Shown here piece after piece: positions 35,393-44,068 of a DNA stretch of 64,000 bases. Source of the DNA: UBA1368 sp964574965 (GTDB taxonomy: Bacteria; Bacillota; Syntrophomonadia; Syntrophomonadales; Syntrophomonadaceae). Location of the stretch: assembly GCA_964574965.1 (NCBI GenBank), contig CAZNPR010000001.1:17181-81180 (forward strand), written 5' to 3'. How positions within the stretch are numbered: the stretch's first letter is position 1; each line of letters begins with the position of its first letter. A program made the translations under genes and the position numbers. A model generated the notes under the pieces. The model was not told where the DNA came from. It did no database searches and saw nothing but the letters and a program-made list of their open reading frames with translations.

Positions 35393-36103
35393 ATGGAAAA
35401 AACATTAGATGAAGTTTTGAGTGCATTAAATTCCGGGGTTTATAACATTTTCAATGTGGATTTAGCTTTTGAAGAGTATGAAAACAATGTCAATTTTGCT
35501 GCCCGCGAAGAGATAGTCGATATTGAATACTTTGACTGCGTGAGTATTCCAGTTTTCTCAGGTAATGACTACATTAGAGATGAAGGCAATATGGAGCCTG
35601 ACTGGGAACTTTTTGCCAATGACATCGAAACCGGTAAAACTTTTTTCTGGGATTCTTATGATGATTTTATTTTAGCTGATCTGGCTGACACCAAGTTAGA
35701 TTATGATACCGCCATCAGCTATAACCAATTGACAGGGAACAAAACTCTGGAAGAAACCCTGGCCGAATTTGAAAGTTGGGCAGGAACCCCGATGGACATC
35801 TTATCCTGCTATGGTGATTACGAATATGGTCACAATATATTTGAAGGTGACTTCGATATGGACGTCCCAGTAAGGATTTATGCAAGTGATGAAGAAGTGA
35901 TCGTTAAAGCCAATTTCCCGTGGATGAAGTCAAATAGCACGGAAAACATTTATCCTGATGAACTGAACTTAAAGAGTGTTTTGTCAATCCTACCCGTTAG
36001 AGTAAATTCCCGGGAAGTAAAAGCTAGTTTTGTCAATGGTGAATTTAAACTGGAGTTTCCCAAAGAACAAAAGAATGTCCTGCAACAAAAAAACTATAAG
36101 TAA
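35393..36103 (+). CDS. Acidic orphan protein with Hsp20/alpha-crystallin-like C-terminus
   Basis: 236 residues, strongly acidic, aromatic-rich in the first 150. No signal peptide or membrane segment. Residues 157-224 (VPVRIYASDEEVIVKANFP..., then LPVRVNSREVKASFVNGEFKLEFPK) follow the pattern of an alpha-crystallin domain: the first strands, then LPxxV and AxxxNGxxxLxxPK. The central part is short for a true Hsp20. AAAGGAGG lies 9 bases before the ATG. It is monocistronic and flanked by a strong bidirectional terminator. The N-terminal part is unrecognised. The domain assignment is by eye. Confidence 0.7.
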   Translation: MEKTLDEVLSALNSGVYNIFNVDLAFEEYENNVNFAAREEIVDIEYFDCVSIPVFSGNDYIRDEGNMEPDWELFANDIETGKTFFWDSYDDFILADLADTKLDYDTAISYNQLTGNKTLEETLAEFESWAGTPMDILSCYGDYEYGHNIFEGDFDMDVPVRIYASDEEVIVKANFPWMKSNSTENIYPDELNLKSVLSILPVRVNSREVKASFVNGEFKLEFPKEQKNVLQQKNYK

Positions 36104-36107
36104 TAGT

Positions 36108-36143
36108 AAAAAAAGCGGAGTTCTTTTGAACTCCGCTTTTTTT
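36108..36143. terminator. Bidirectional terminator between the acidic protein gene and yebC
   Basis: A 16-bp stem (AAAAAAAGCGGAGTTC, 36108-36123, with its complement 36128-36143) has a TTTT loop, with T runs on both strands. It serves both convergent genes. Confidence 0.9.
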
Positions 36144-36150
36144 ATTTTCA

Positions 36151-36906
36151 TTAAAGTTTTTCCATTATGGCATCAGAGATATTGGCATTGGAATAAACAT
36201 TCTGAACATCATCATGATCTTCTAGAAAATCGATCAGTTTAATGATTTTGGCTGCAATCGCTTCATCATCTATATTGACCGTATTATCTGCCAACATAAT
36301 GATATCTGCCAATTCGATTTCTATCTTATCTGCTTCCAAAGCTTCCTTAACTTCCATCAGAACATCCGGCGCTGTAATGATCTCATATACATCTGTTTCA
36401 GATCTTACATCATCTGCTCCGGCTTCCAGGACTTGCATCATAAACTCGTCTTCATCCAGGATGATTTTTTCTTTACTGACCTCGAGAAATCCAACCCGTT
36501 TGAACATCCAGCCTACGCATCCGGTTTCACCTAAGTTGCCGTTATTTTTTGCAAATAAATGTCTGACTTCAGAAGCTGTTCGGTTGCGATTGTCAGTCGC
36601 GATCTCCAATAAGACGGCAACTCCCCCGGGAGCATAACCCTCATAAATGATCTCTTCGTAGATATCGCCTTCGGAATCTCCCAATCCTTTTTTAATGGCC
36701 CGGGAAATATTTTCATTGGGCATATTGATGGCCTTGGCTTTTTGAATAGCCAGTTTCAGCTTGGAGTTGGAATCCGGATCACCTGAATGGCCAGTACGTA
36801 CAGCAATGGTTATATCTTTAGCGATTTTGGTAAATTCTTTGCCTCTTTTCTCATCTGAACGAGCCTTTTTATGTTTTATGTTGGCCCATTTTGAATGTCC
36901 TGACAT
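36151..36906 (-). CDS. YebC/PmpR family regulator
   Basis: 251 residues. It begins MSGHSKWANIKHKKARSDEKRGKEF, the invariant YebC start, followed by the YEGYAPGGVAVLLE core and an acidic C-terminus. Members act as DNA-binding regulators in some bacteria and, more recently, as translation factors for proline-rich stretches. No specific target is suggested here. It lies 20 bases downstream of nadE. Confidence 0.93.
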   Translation of the reverse strand: MSGHSKWANIKHKKARSDEKRGKEFTKIAKDITIAVRTGHSGDPDSNSKLKLAIQKAKAINMPNENISRAIKKGLGDSEGDIYEEIIYEGYAPGGVAVLLEIATDNRNRTASEVRHLFAKNNGNLGETGCVGWMFKRVGFLEVSKEKIILDEDEFMMQVLEAGADDVRSETDVYEIITAPDVLMEVKEALEADKIEIELADIIMLADNTVNIDDEAIAAKIIKLIDFLEDHDDVQNVYSNANISDAIMEKL

Positions 36907-36925
36907 AATAACTCCTCCTTGTTAC

Positions 36926-37663
36926 TTATCTTGGTATGACTGCGATGGGAGGCATGTGCCGCTTATGCTCAGAAGCTTTCATCATTTTTTGGATCCTGTT
37001 GATTACTTCCTGTTCCCCTTCGCCAGTTTCCAGATACCTATCCAACTGCGTATAACTAAAGCCCATTTCATTTTCATCGGTTTGATCAGCCCACAACCCG
37101 GCCGAAGGTGGTTTTTCAATAATATACTCCGGTATCTCAAGGTATTTTGCTAACTCATATACTTCCTTTTTAAGCAAATCACCTAATAATTGCAGATCAA
37201 CAGCACTGTCCCCATATTTGGTTGAATATCCAATGTTGATTTCACTTTTATTACTGGTTCCTACTACTAAATAATTTCTGGACTGGGCTGAATAATATAA
37301 AGTGATCATCCGCAGACGCGGTTTTATATTAGCTCTGATCAGTTTTCCCTTATCCCCATCAGTCTTGATAAAAGATTCAAATTGCGGCAACAGCAAGTTA
37401 TATGCATTTTCGATTTCAACCATGCGGGAAGGAATATCAAATTGGGCAACCAGTGCCTGACTGTGAAGCAAATCTGTGACCGGACTATGACAAGGCATCA
37501 TTAGTGCCAGGCAGTTATCCGGGAATGCTCGCTTGGCAATTACTGCTGCTACGGCTGAATCTACGCCCCCGCTGAGACCAAATACTACCCCTTTAGCCCC
37601 GGCAGCAGCGACCCTTTCCTGCAGCCATTCTACCAAATGCTGCACGGTTGCTTCACAGTTCAT
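36926..37663 (-). CDS. nadE: NH3-dependent NAD+ synthetase
   Basis: 246 residues, ammonia-dependent form without a glutaminase domain. The PP-loop GLSGGVDSAVAAV binds ATP, and GTSNKSEINIGYSTKYGDSAVD and PPSAGLWADQTDE are NadE signatures. It amidates deamido-NAD+. The ATG at 37663 has GGGGGGTTAGG upstream; the 41-codon upstream open frame covers the promoter and is rejected. It follows UPF0280 after 155 bases containing its own promoter, so it may be expressed both with and without the S-box operon. Confidence 0.94.
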   Translation of the reverse strand: MNCEATVQHLVEWLQERVAAAGAKGVVFGLSGGVDSAVAAVIAKRAFPDNCLALMMPCHSPVTDLLHSQALVAQFDIPSRMVEIENAYNLLLPQFESFIKTDGDKGKLIRANIKPRLRMITLYYSAQSRNYLVVGTSNKSEINIGYSTKYGDSAVDLQLLGDLLKKEVYELAKYLEIPEYIIEKPPSAGLWADQTDENEMGFSYTQLDRYLETGEGEQEVINRIQKMMKASEHKRHMPPIAVIPR

Positions 37664-37693
37664 ACCTAACCCCCCCAATTCTAAGTCAATTAA

Positions 37694-37722
37694 ATAGTAT
37701 CTGATTTTCACGTTTCTATCAA
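37694..37722 (-). promoter_or_regulatory. Promoter of nadE (and yebC)
   Basis: On the minus strand TTGATA (37717-37722) and TACTAT (37694-37699) are spaced by 17 bases, close to sigma-A consensus. Transcription would start about 25 bases upstream of the nadE ATG, leaving the ribosome-binding site intact. Confidence 0.55.
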
Positions 37723-37818
37723 TCTTGACCTGGGTAATTTCCAAAAATATTTCCTCTTGTGAATTATTCAACATAATACAGAACAATCCTGCCTCGGTAA
37801 ATAAATCAGTTCACAGCT

Positions 37819-38574
37819 TTAGAGCGGGATTACTTCAATATTGCCCCAGGCCATCATCCTATCATCCTTAATCGCCAGAATGCTCAAGTTTTTATCTAAT
37901 TCTTTAATATATTCAACTGCTCTTTCCAAAGCCAATTTATGTTTGACCAAATTTCCAGCCTGTGTTGCTGCAGCATCAGCCATAATAGCTGTATCTCCTA
38001 TTATTACCACTGCGTCAGCAACGCCGAAACTCAGGCTGTGACCGACGGTCCCTGAAGAGGTGCATATACCTGCCGGAGTAGTTTCTGGTTGAATTTTGAT
38101 CCCTATTTTATAACTGAAGGGCGAATCACCTGCATACACAGCAATATGGCGTTCCCGGGCCGACAATAGGTAAATATCCCCACCGTTTTCAACAATAACT
38201 TCTGCAGAATACCGCTTCAGGATCTGCCCGATATGATCAGCAACTGCCCCGGCAACTGCTGCCATGGGCCCGACCCCGGCCACTGCCGCTGCTTCTGCCA
38301 TCTTAAATGCAATTTCCGGTGTATCCGGATAGGTTACGATGGGTACCAATGATGTCTGAAACTGTGGATGAACAAGAATATATTCTTCCAACTGTCTGCG
38401 GATATGAATGACTTCCTTGTAACATAATGAAACAAGGCTATCGGAATAGACTTTATTCTCTATCCCGATAGCCAGGTCAGTTTCTTTCACTTTGACATTG
38501 AAATATTTCAGGTCTTGACCCAGCTGCATCAAACGATAATCCCTGTCGCCAAATCCTGTTTTTCCCTTTCCCAT
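37819..38574 (-). CDS. UPF0280 family protein (COG2122, ApbE-like fold)
   Basis: 251 residues. The segments ETDLAIGIENKVYSDSL, GPMAAVAGAVADHIGQ and VENGGDIYLLS, with GTVGHSLSFGVADAVV later, are typical of UPF0280 and resemble parts of the flavin transferase ApbE. In Methanosarcina a member of this family is implicated, with DUF39 and a NIL-ferredoxin, in sulfide assimilation to homocysteine. It sits 9 bases downstream of that ferredoxin gene here. GAGGT lies about 8 bases before the ATG. The biochemical step is unknown. Confidence 0.88.
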   Translation of the reverse strand: MGKGKTGFGDRDYRLMQLGQDLKYFNVKVKETDLAIGIENKVYSDSLVSLCYKEVIHIRRQLEEYILVHPQFQTSLVPIVTYPDTPEIAFKMAEAAAVAGVGPMAAVAGAVADHIGQILKRYSAEVIVENGGDIYLLSARERHIAVYAGDSPFSYKIGIKIQPETTPAGICTSSGTVGHSLSFGVADAVVIIGDTAIMADAAATQAGNLVKHKLALERAVEYIKELDKNLSILAIKDDRMMAWGNIEVIPL

Positions 38575-38583
38575 AGAAATACC

Positions 38584-39006
38584 TCAGACTGCCTCCCTGA
38601 CGTCAAAATGGAGAATGATGGCGCGGGTCGGGCAGCATTCCAGACACATGGCGCATAAAACGCATTTTGTATCATCAAAGGAAATAATCATGGTTTCCCG
38701 ATCAATAGCCAATGCTTCAGTAGGGCAAAAGGAAGCACAAGCACCACATTGGATGCATAAGTCATCGTGCCATACTACTTTTTCACTCAGTGGTTCAACA
38801 ATTACGCCCAGGCTTTTTAAGAACATTAGCCCTTCGTTATATTTCTCTTTGTTTCCTTCCAGCTCCATGACCAAATATCCTTGTTTCAAAGGATTTATAT
38901 CCGCTTTTAATATATTGACGATCAAATCATAATTTTTAACCAGACGATAAACAATCGGCTGTTCTGATTGGGCAGCAGAGAAATAACATACGATTTTATT
39001 TTTCAT
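38584..39006 (-). CDS. NIL-domain 4Fe-4S ferredoxin (homocysteine biosynthesis partner)
   Basis: 140 residues. Residues 1-75 form a NIL domain, a small ferredoxin-like fold found in methionine-related proteins. Two 4Fe-4S clusters follow: Cys84, 87, 90, 94 and Cys115, 118, 121, 125. Partner proteins of DUF39 in methanogens have this arrangement and probably supply electrons or handle persulfide. It overlaps the DUF39 gene by one base, so coupling is tight. Confidence 0.92.
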   Translation of the reverse strand: MKNKIVCYFSAAQSEQPIVYRLVKNYDLIVNILKADINPLKQGYLVMELEGNKEKYNEGLMFLKSLGVIVEPLSEKVVWHDDLCIQCGACASFCPTEALAIDRETMIISFDDTKCVLCAMCLECCPTRAIILHFDVREAV

Positions 39007-40244
39007 TACGAGTCCCTCCTGTTACCATTTAAATGAATTCCCCCGGGACTTCTTTCGGGAATCGATTTAAACTCTATGTCTGCATCTGCTCCCGGCAACG
39101 GCGCGACTGGACAAGTAAGTTCAAATTTCCCCTGCTTGATCCAGTCTTTTAAAGTGGCAGCAATGATCCTGGCCCGTGGATAACTTGATTGCGGAGTCGT
39201 AACCACTTCCTTGCCTTCTATGATCACTTTGCCTTTCTTCAGGTCAGCTACACAAGCAAATCCCAGATCAATGGGTTTGGAATACGGATATCCTTCCTTA
39301 TAATCCACCACCGGGCAATAAATATCTTCATCTTTGACCGCAGTGTACATCAGTATCTCTTCATCTAAAATGGGAATGGGAATACCGATACCAACTGCCA
39401 TTGTTGCTCCATATCCTATATAACTCAATCCCACTACCCAGTTGGCATCCATTTGCTTTAAGTCACCGATCACCGCCAGGGTCCCGGCTGATACTTTGGG
39501 CACGCCATTCTCGCCCCGCAAAATATTAGGGTGATGCTGAGTACCGTTCCAGGCAACATAACCGATCCCCCCACCCAGAAAGATCCGTGTGCCGATGCCG
39601 ATGGTCTTATAATAAGGATCATTTAACAAAGGACTTAGTTGGCCGGCGGTTGAGTAACTGGCATTCCCCAGCTTGGGTTTTAAAATGCCCATATAGGTAT
39701 AGATGGTTTTATCGCCCAGGTTTACTGCGCAGTTATAATTTTGATAAGCATTGCGCGGATTAAACATAAAAGCATCATTTACATCATTTAAGGTTATTAG
39801 CGTATCTACTCGCTTATTGGGATAACAATCAGTTCCATAACCTTCTGCTTCCAGGCGGATCTCTTTTCCAGCTAGCAGATCATGGATGACATGGCCTCCG
39901 CCATATGAAAAGCGGCCAGGGAATACTTTATTTTCCGGGTCGGTCTCCGGCAGCTGCCCGGCGCCTATATATGCATCGACCGCGGCAATGCCAGTATATG
40001 CTTCTACACCATTGAGCCACACTTTTTTCATTTTGATGCGGGGTCTGGCATGACCGAAATTTATAAAAGCTCCGGAAGAACACATCGGTCCGAAAGTTCC
40101 AGTTGTTACCACATCGATTTCCCGGGCTGCCGCTTTGATCCCTTTTTCCTCAACCACCTTGATGACTTCTTCTGCAGTAACTACTACGGCTTCACCACGC
40201 TTGATCTTTTCATTAATTTCTTCATATGTTTTCTGCTGAGCCAT
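39006..40244 (-). CDS. DUF39 homocysteine biosynthesis protein (COG1900)
   Basis: 412 residues, DUF39 only, without the CBS domains fused to some archaeal forms. Two cysteines in conserved surroundings are Cys55 (FGPMCSSGAF) and Cys140 (GYGTDCYPNKR), candidates for the persulfide-forming residues of the family. In Methanosarcina the family member converts aspartate semialdehyde and sulfide equivalents to homocysteine with its ferredoxin partner. Here it is followed by that partner and UPF0280, and preceded by MetH under an S-box, giving a full sulfide-to-methionine route (inference). It overlaps metH by one base. Confidence 0.9.
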   Translation of the reverse strand: MAQQKTYEEINEKIKRGEAVVVTAEEVIKVVEEKGIKAAAREIDVVTTGTFGPMCSSGAFINFGHARPRIKMKKVWLNGVEAYTGIAAVDAYIGAGQLPETDPENKVFPGRFSYGGGHVIHDLLAGKEIRLEAEGYGTDCYPNKRVDTLITLNDVNDAFMFNPRNAYQNYNCAVNLGDKTIYTYMGILKPKLGNASYSTAGQLSPLLNDPYYKTIGIGTRIFLGGGIGYVAWNGTQHHPNILRGENGVPKVSAGTLAVIGDLKQMDANWVVGLSYIGYGATMAVGIGIPIPILDEEILMYTAVKDEDIYCPVVDYKEGYPYSKPIDLGFACVADLKKGKVIIEGKEVVTTPQSSYPRARIIAATLKDWIKQGKFELTCPVAPLPGADADIEFKSIPERSPGGIHLNGNRRDS

Positions 40245-42748
40245 TAATTCTCCTCCTGACGTAAAAGTTTCCTAGCCGTTTTAACGGCGGCCCTGGCATC
40301 TTTAGAATATCCATCTGCACCAAGGTTTTGGGCATATTCCTCAGTCAAAACTGCTCCCCCGACCATCACCCTGCATTGTAGTCCTCGTTCTTTTACTTGC
40401 AGAATGACGTCCTTCATTTTCGGCATAGTCGTGGTCATCAAGGCACTTAATCCGATAATATCTGCCTGCTCTTTTTCGGCAGCATCAACTATATCAGCTG
40501 CTTTTATGTCTTTACCCAGATCAATGACCTTATACCCATAATTCTCCAACATAACTGCAACAATGTTTTTACCTATATCATGAATGTCCCCTTCAACAGT
40601 AGCCAGCACGATCACTCCCATGTTCTGTTCGGCTTCTGCAGAAAGGTACGGTTTAACGATGGCAAAAGCTTCTTTCATGGTTTCTGCTGCCCGCAGCAAC
40701 TGGGGCAGGAAATATTGCTTGCGGTCATATAATTCCCCAGCCATTTCGATTCCAGGTATCAAACCATGATTTACAATATCCAGCGGTCCTATCTTGTCAT
40801 CATAAAGCGCATGGTTCATCAATTCGGCAATGATTTCCTTATTGCCCTCCAGAACAGCTTTTTTCAATTTGTTTTCCATCCCGCCCTCGCCTTGAGCAGG
40901 TGGTTCCTCCGATTTGATTTCAGCTAATAGACTTTGCTGACCCATCAACTCCGGGATATTGCATCGTTGACATATGTCATGCCGCGCTGCTAACGGCCGG
41001 TTCTCGTTTGCATTTACATCTTTGTATGCCTTGATAAAGGCAGCGCTATCCCTGTCGCGGTTTAGTAAAACCGCTGCTGCTCGGGTGGCATCCATCATTC
41101 TTTGATCAAAGGGGTTGATGATCGGCAAATCCAGCCCTGCCGCCCAGGCCATAGCCAGATAGGCGGAGTTGATAATATCCCGTCCGGGAAGGCCATGTGA
41201 TACATTGCTTACTCCCAATACCGTTCCAATATTGAGTTCTGATTTTATGATCTGTAAGGCTTTGATCGCTTCCATCACTTGATCTTGCTCAGCGCTGGCG
41301 GTTTTGACCAGTGTATCGATAAAGATATCTTCCTTACGCAATCCATATTCAATGGCCCGTTGATATATTTTTCTAGCGATGGCGACCCGGTCTTCCGCCT
41401 TGTCAGGAATACCCTTTTCATCAAGGCAGAGTCCCAATACTGCAGCTCCATATTTTTTGGCTAAAGGAATAACTTCCTGCATTTTTTTCTCTTCACCGGT
41501 GGTGGAATTGATCAGGGCCCGCCCCACAAAGCTTTTCAAGCCTCTTTCGATGGCATTGATGTCTGCAGAGTCAATGACCAGAGGGATATCAACTGCCGCC
41601 TGAATATTTTGGACCGCTTGTTCCATCGCTAATGATTCATCTATACCTGGGACTCCCATGTTTACATCAAGAATGGGAGCTCCCATTTCTGCCTGTTTAC
41701 GTGCTTCTTCAGTGACCACCTGCATTTTCCCTGCCTTAATGTCCTCGGCCAGTTTTTTACGAGCAGTTGGGTTGATCCTTTCCCCAATAAATGCCAGGGG
41801 ATGATCTTCTCCCAAAAGTACATGGCGCGTTCGGGAAGCTAAGGCAGTAATCTTTTTATTTCTTCTTGGTACCGGCCCCAGCGCTTTTAATACCCGGGCA
41901 ATGGCCAGAATGTGCGAAGGTGTAGTCCCGCAGCATCCGCCAATAATGTTGGCTCCGGCGTCCCGCAGCCTGATAGCATACTCAGCCATTTCCTCCGGAC
42001 TGTCCGGAAATATCGTTTGATCATCTATCAAGGCTGGTAATCCGGCATTGGGTTCAACCGACAAAAAGGAATTGGAATTACTGCCCATTATCTCGATCAC
42101 CGGAAGTAATTCTCTCGCCCCGCCGGAACAATTAGCACCTATGGCCAAAGGTTGAAAAGCTTCCATAATAAGCAGGGCAGTAAGAGGATCCGTCCCCATC
42201 ATGGTACGCCCCCCAGCTTCAAAGGTCATATGGGCAATGACCGGCAACCTGGTATTATGACAGGCAGCAATAAGGGCAATTCTCATTTCGCCGATATCGG
42301 TCATAGTTTCAATGGATAAAAGGTCTGCTCCCGCTTTTTCACAAGCAACTGCCTGTTCTTTAAAGGCTTCATACATCAAATCAAAATCAGCCTCGCCAAT
42401 AGGATGCAACAATTTACCGGTTGGCCCTATGGAAGCAGCCACCAGGGCCTTGTTCCTGGCAGTCCTTTTGGCTGTCTGTACGGCTTCCCGATTGATCTCT
42501 TCAACCATATTTTCCAGTCCGTACTCTGCCAGTTTCAAACCATTCGCACCAAAGGTATTGGTCTGTATAATATCAGATCCTGCCTGAATATACTGATAAT
42601 GAATATTTTCCAGGACGGAAGGATTATTCAAGCCATAAAGCTCGGGGCACTCACCTGTCTGCATACCGGCGTTCTGCAGCATCGTCCCCATGGCTCCGTC
42701 CAATATAAAAATTCTTTCTTTTAACTGCGAGCCTATATCCAATGTCAT
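40244..42748 (-). CDS. metH: Cobalamin-dependent methionine synthase lacking the reactivation domain
   Basis: 834 residues against about 1,230 for E. coli MetH. Domains in order are: a homocysteine-binding barrel (1-~300; zinc ligands Cys207, Cys272, Cys273), a pterin-binding barrel (~315-590; IGERINPTARKK), a B12 cap (~640-700) and a B12-binding domain with DIHDIG (Asp721, lower cobalt ligand His723). The C-terminal AdoMet reactivation domain is missing, as in many anaerobes, where a separate activator restores Co(I). It transfers the methyl group of methyl-THF to homocysteine. GGGGAGAGG lies upstream of the ATG. First gene after the S-box. Confidence 0.93.
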   Translation of the reverse strand: MTLDIGSQLKERIFILDGAMGTMLQNAGMQTGECPELYGLNNPSVLENIHYQYIQAGSDIIQTNTFGANGLKLAEYGLENMVEEINREAVQTAKRTARNKALVAASIGPTGKLLHPIGEADFDLMYEAFKEQAVACEKAGADLLSIETMTDIGEMRIALIAACHNTRLPVIAHMTFEAGGRTMMGTDPLTALLIMEAFQPLAIGANCSGGARELLPVIEIMGSNSNSFLSVEPNAGLPALIDDQTIFPDSPEEMAEYAIRLRDAGANIIGGCCGTTPSHILAIARVLKALGPVPRRNKKITALASRTRHVLLGEDHPLAFIGERINPTARKKLAEDIKAGKMQVVTEEARKQAEMGAPILDVNMGVPGIDESLAMEQAVQNIQAAVDIPLVIDSADINAIERGLKSFVGRALINSTTGEEKKMQEVIPLAKKYGAAVLGLCLDEKGIPDKAEDRVAIARKIYQRAIEYGLRKEDIFIDTLVKTASAEQDQVMEAIKALQIIKSELNIGTVLGVSNVSHGLPGRDIINSAYLAMAWAAGLDLPIINPFDQRMMDATRAAAVLLNRDRDSAAFIKAYKDVNANENRPLAARHDICQRCNIPELMGQQSLLAEIKSEEPPAQGEGGMENKLKKAVLEGNKEIIAELMNHALYDDKIGPLDIVNHGLIPGIEMAGELYDRKQYFLPQLLRAAETMKEAFAIVKPYLSAEAEQNMGVIVLATVEGDIHDIGKNIVAVMLENYGYKVIDLGKDIKAADIVDAAEKEQADIIGLSALMTTTMPKMKDVILQVKERGLQCRVMVGGAVLTEEYAQNLGADGYSKDARAAVKTARKLLRQEEN

Positions 42749-42783
42749 GAAAAATCCTCTCCCCTTATCTATTTGCTAAAAAA

Positions 42784-42807
42784 TAAAAAAACTCCCTATA
42801 AGAGAGT
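42784..42807 (-). terminator. S-box expression-platform terminator
   Basis: On the minus strand ACTCTC (42807-42802) pairs with GGGAGT (42796-42791, one G-U pair) and runs directly into TTTTTTATTT. Its 5' arm can alternatively pair with the P1 3' strand to form the antiterminator. Confidence 0.85.
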
Positions 42808-42815
42808 AAAGTTTC

Positions 42816-42919
42816 CTCTCTTATCTTTCAGGATTTGAACCTGCAGGATTTGGCACCATACTCGTAAGTTGGTTGCCGGGTTTCATCGGGCCCGTCCCTC
42901 CGCCTCTCTGGATAAGAGT
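42816..42919 (-). promoter_or_regulatory. SAM-I (S-box) riboswitch aptamer
   Basis: On the minus strand all class hallmarks occur in order: P1 CTCTTATC, AGAGAGGCGGAGGGA, GGCCCGATGAAACCCGGCAACC-type core, GGTGCCAAATCC, and CTGAAAGATAAGAG closing P1 (42911-42918 with 42818-42825). It binds S-adenosylmethionine and would switch off the metH-DUF39-ferredoxin-UPF0280 operon when AdoMet is plentiful. Confidence 0.97.
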
Positions 42920-42948
42920 ATTTATTTTTTATGCGTTAACTCGGATGA

Positions 42949-43350
42949 TTAATCTGCTGTCTTGGGTTTAGCTTCCGCTTCCGTTATCTCTTGAGCGTCC
43001 TTCTCTTTTGGTAATAGAATTTGATTGGTATCTGCTACTTCACTATGGTTACCTTCAACTGTCTGGTCAGTTACTGCATCTTCCTGCTTAGTAATAACTT
43101 GAACTGGTTCTTTAGTTTTCTTGGTTGTGTTAATTAAAGGTTCTTTATTGGTATTGGTATTTACTTCAATATTAATGGCGTCCTGAAATTCTTTTTGTAC
43201 ACCCGAGGTATATTTTTTGATCTCGCCCATTGTTTTCCCTATCGTTTTGGCTACTTCAGGAAGTTTTCCCGGGCCAAATACCATTAAGGCTACAAACAAT
43301 ATTAAAATTACTTCCCATGTGCCAAAATTACCAATCAATGCAAATAACAT
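42949..43350 (-). CDS. tatA: Twin-arginine translocase TatA/E family subunit
   Basis: 133 residues. One N-terminal transmembrane helix, the hinge MVFGPGKLPEVAKTIGK and an amphipathic helix, then a long acidic, low-complexity tail (about 60-133) that is longer than usual. It forms the protein-conducting oligomer of the Tat system. No tatC is nearby. It lies about 30 bases upstream of the S-box, on the same strand. A TatB role cannot be excluded. Confidence 0.9.
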   Translation of the reverse strand: MLFALIGNFGTWEVILILFVALMVFGPGKLPEVAKTIGKTMGEIKKYTSGVQKEFQDAINIEVNTNTNKEPLINTTKKTKEPVQVITKQEDAVTDQTVEGNHSEVADTNQILLPKEKDAQEITEAEAKPKTAD

Positions 43351-43437
43351 GGGTCTCCTCCTGCCAGCAAACCTTCAAACCGTTTCTAATATCACATTTT
43401 ACTTGTATTTTCTTCTATTAGCAACCCATATTTCCGG

Positions 43438-43473
43438 GATAAAAAATAGGCTGGTTTAAGCAACCAGCCTATT
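43438..43473 (-). terminator. Terminator after the holin-like membrane protein gene
   Basis: A perfect 12-bp stem, AATAGGCTGGTT (43445-43456) with its complement (43462-43473), and a five-base loop. On the minus strand it is followed by TTTTATCC. Confidence 0.85.
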
Positions 43474-43492
43474 CATAATAAAACTCACTCGG

Positions 43493-43822
43493 TTATCTCA
43501 ATTCAGTAGGCACAAATGCATCGATCAAACCAATAATAAATGCTGCAATCAATGCTCCTATCAAGCTTACAGAAAAATAACTGGGGATAATAAACTGGGC
43601 AACATATATTACCACAGCTGCAGTGATAAAACCGACTATTCCCCTGGACCTTGGTGATATCTTATCGCCCAGTATAACTTCTACTATATATCCCAGTACA
43701 GCAATAACAACAGCTGTTATCAATGCCCCCCAAAAGCCGGATACACTGACACCGGGGATCAAATAAGCGATTACCAGCAAAACCAGCGCGGAAACTATAA
43801 ATCTCACTATCATTCCAAGCAT
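43493..43822 (-). CDS. Four-helix membrane protein, phage-holin-like/YvlD family
   Basis: 109 residues, nearly all hydrophobic, with four predicted helices. LVIAYLIPGVSVSGFWGALITAVVIAVL is typical of the YvlD group that databases label phage holin family IV. These chromosomal proteins have no proven lytic role. It is monocistronic, with no phage genes around. The ribosome-binding site GAAGGGAGG is about 7 bases before the ATG. Confidence 0.82.
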   Translation of the reverse strand: MLGMIVRFIVSALVLLVIAYLIPGVSVSGFWGALITAVVIAVLGYIVEVILGDKISPRSRGIVGFITAAVVIYVAQFIIPSYFSVSLIGALIAAFIIGLIDAFVPTELR

Positions 43823-44068
43823 TTGCAGACCTCCCTTCGTAATAAATAAAATGGAACCTTTTTTTATTTCGTATATTTATACTGCCAACTTTGGCAACAA
43901 AATATGTAATAAAATTGTTTTTACCTCAACGTTTTTTTTATATTTATTTCTAATATTAGGCATTTTCGCTATAATTACCGCCATTTATCCCTTAGCTGAT
44001 CACGCAAGCAGGAATTTCCCATTTCATAAGCGAAGAGTAAAAGGCAAACATATATTCGGAGGAATGCT

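Noticed and set aside
43493..43822. Holin label as a sign of prophage
   Set aside because: No other phage genes, integrase or attachment sites; the YvlD-type family is chromosomal.
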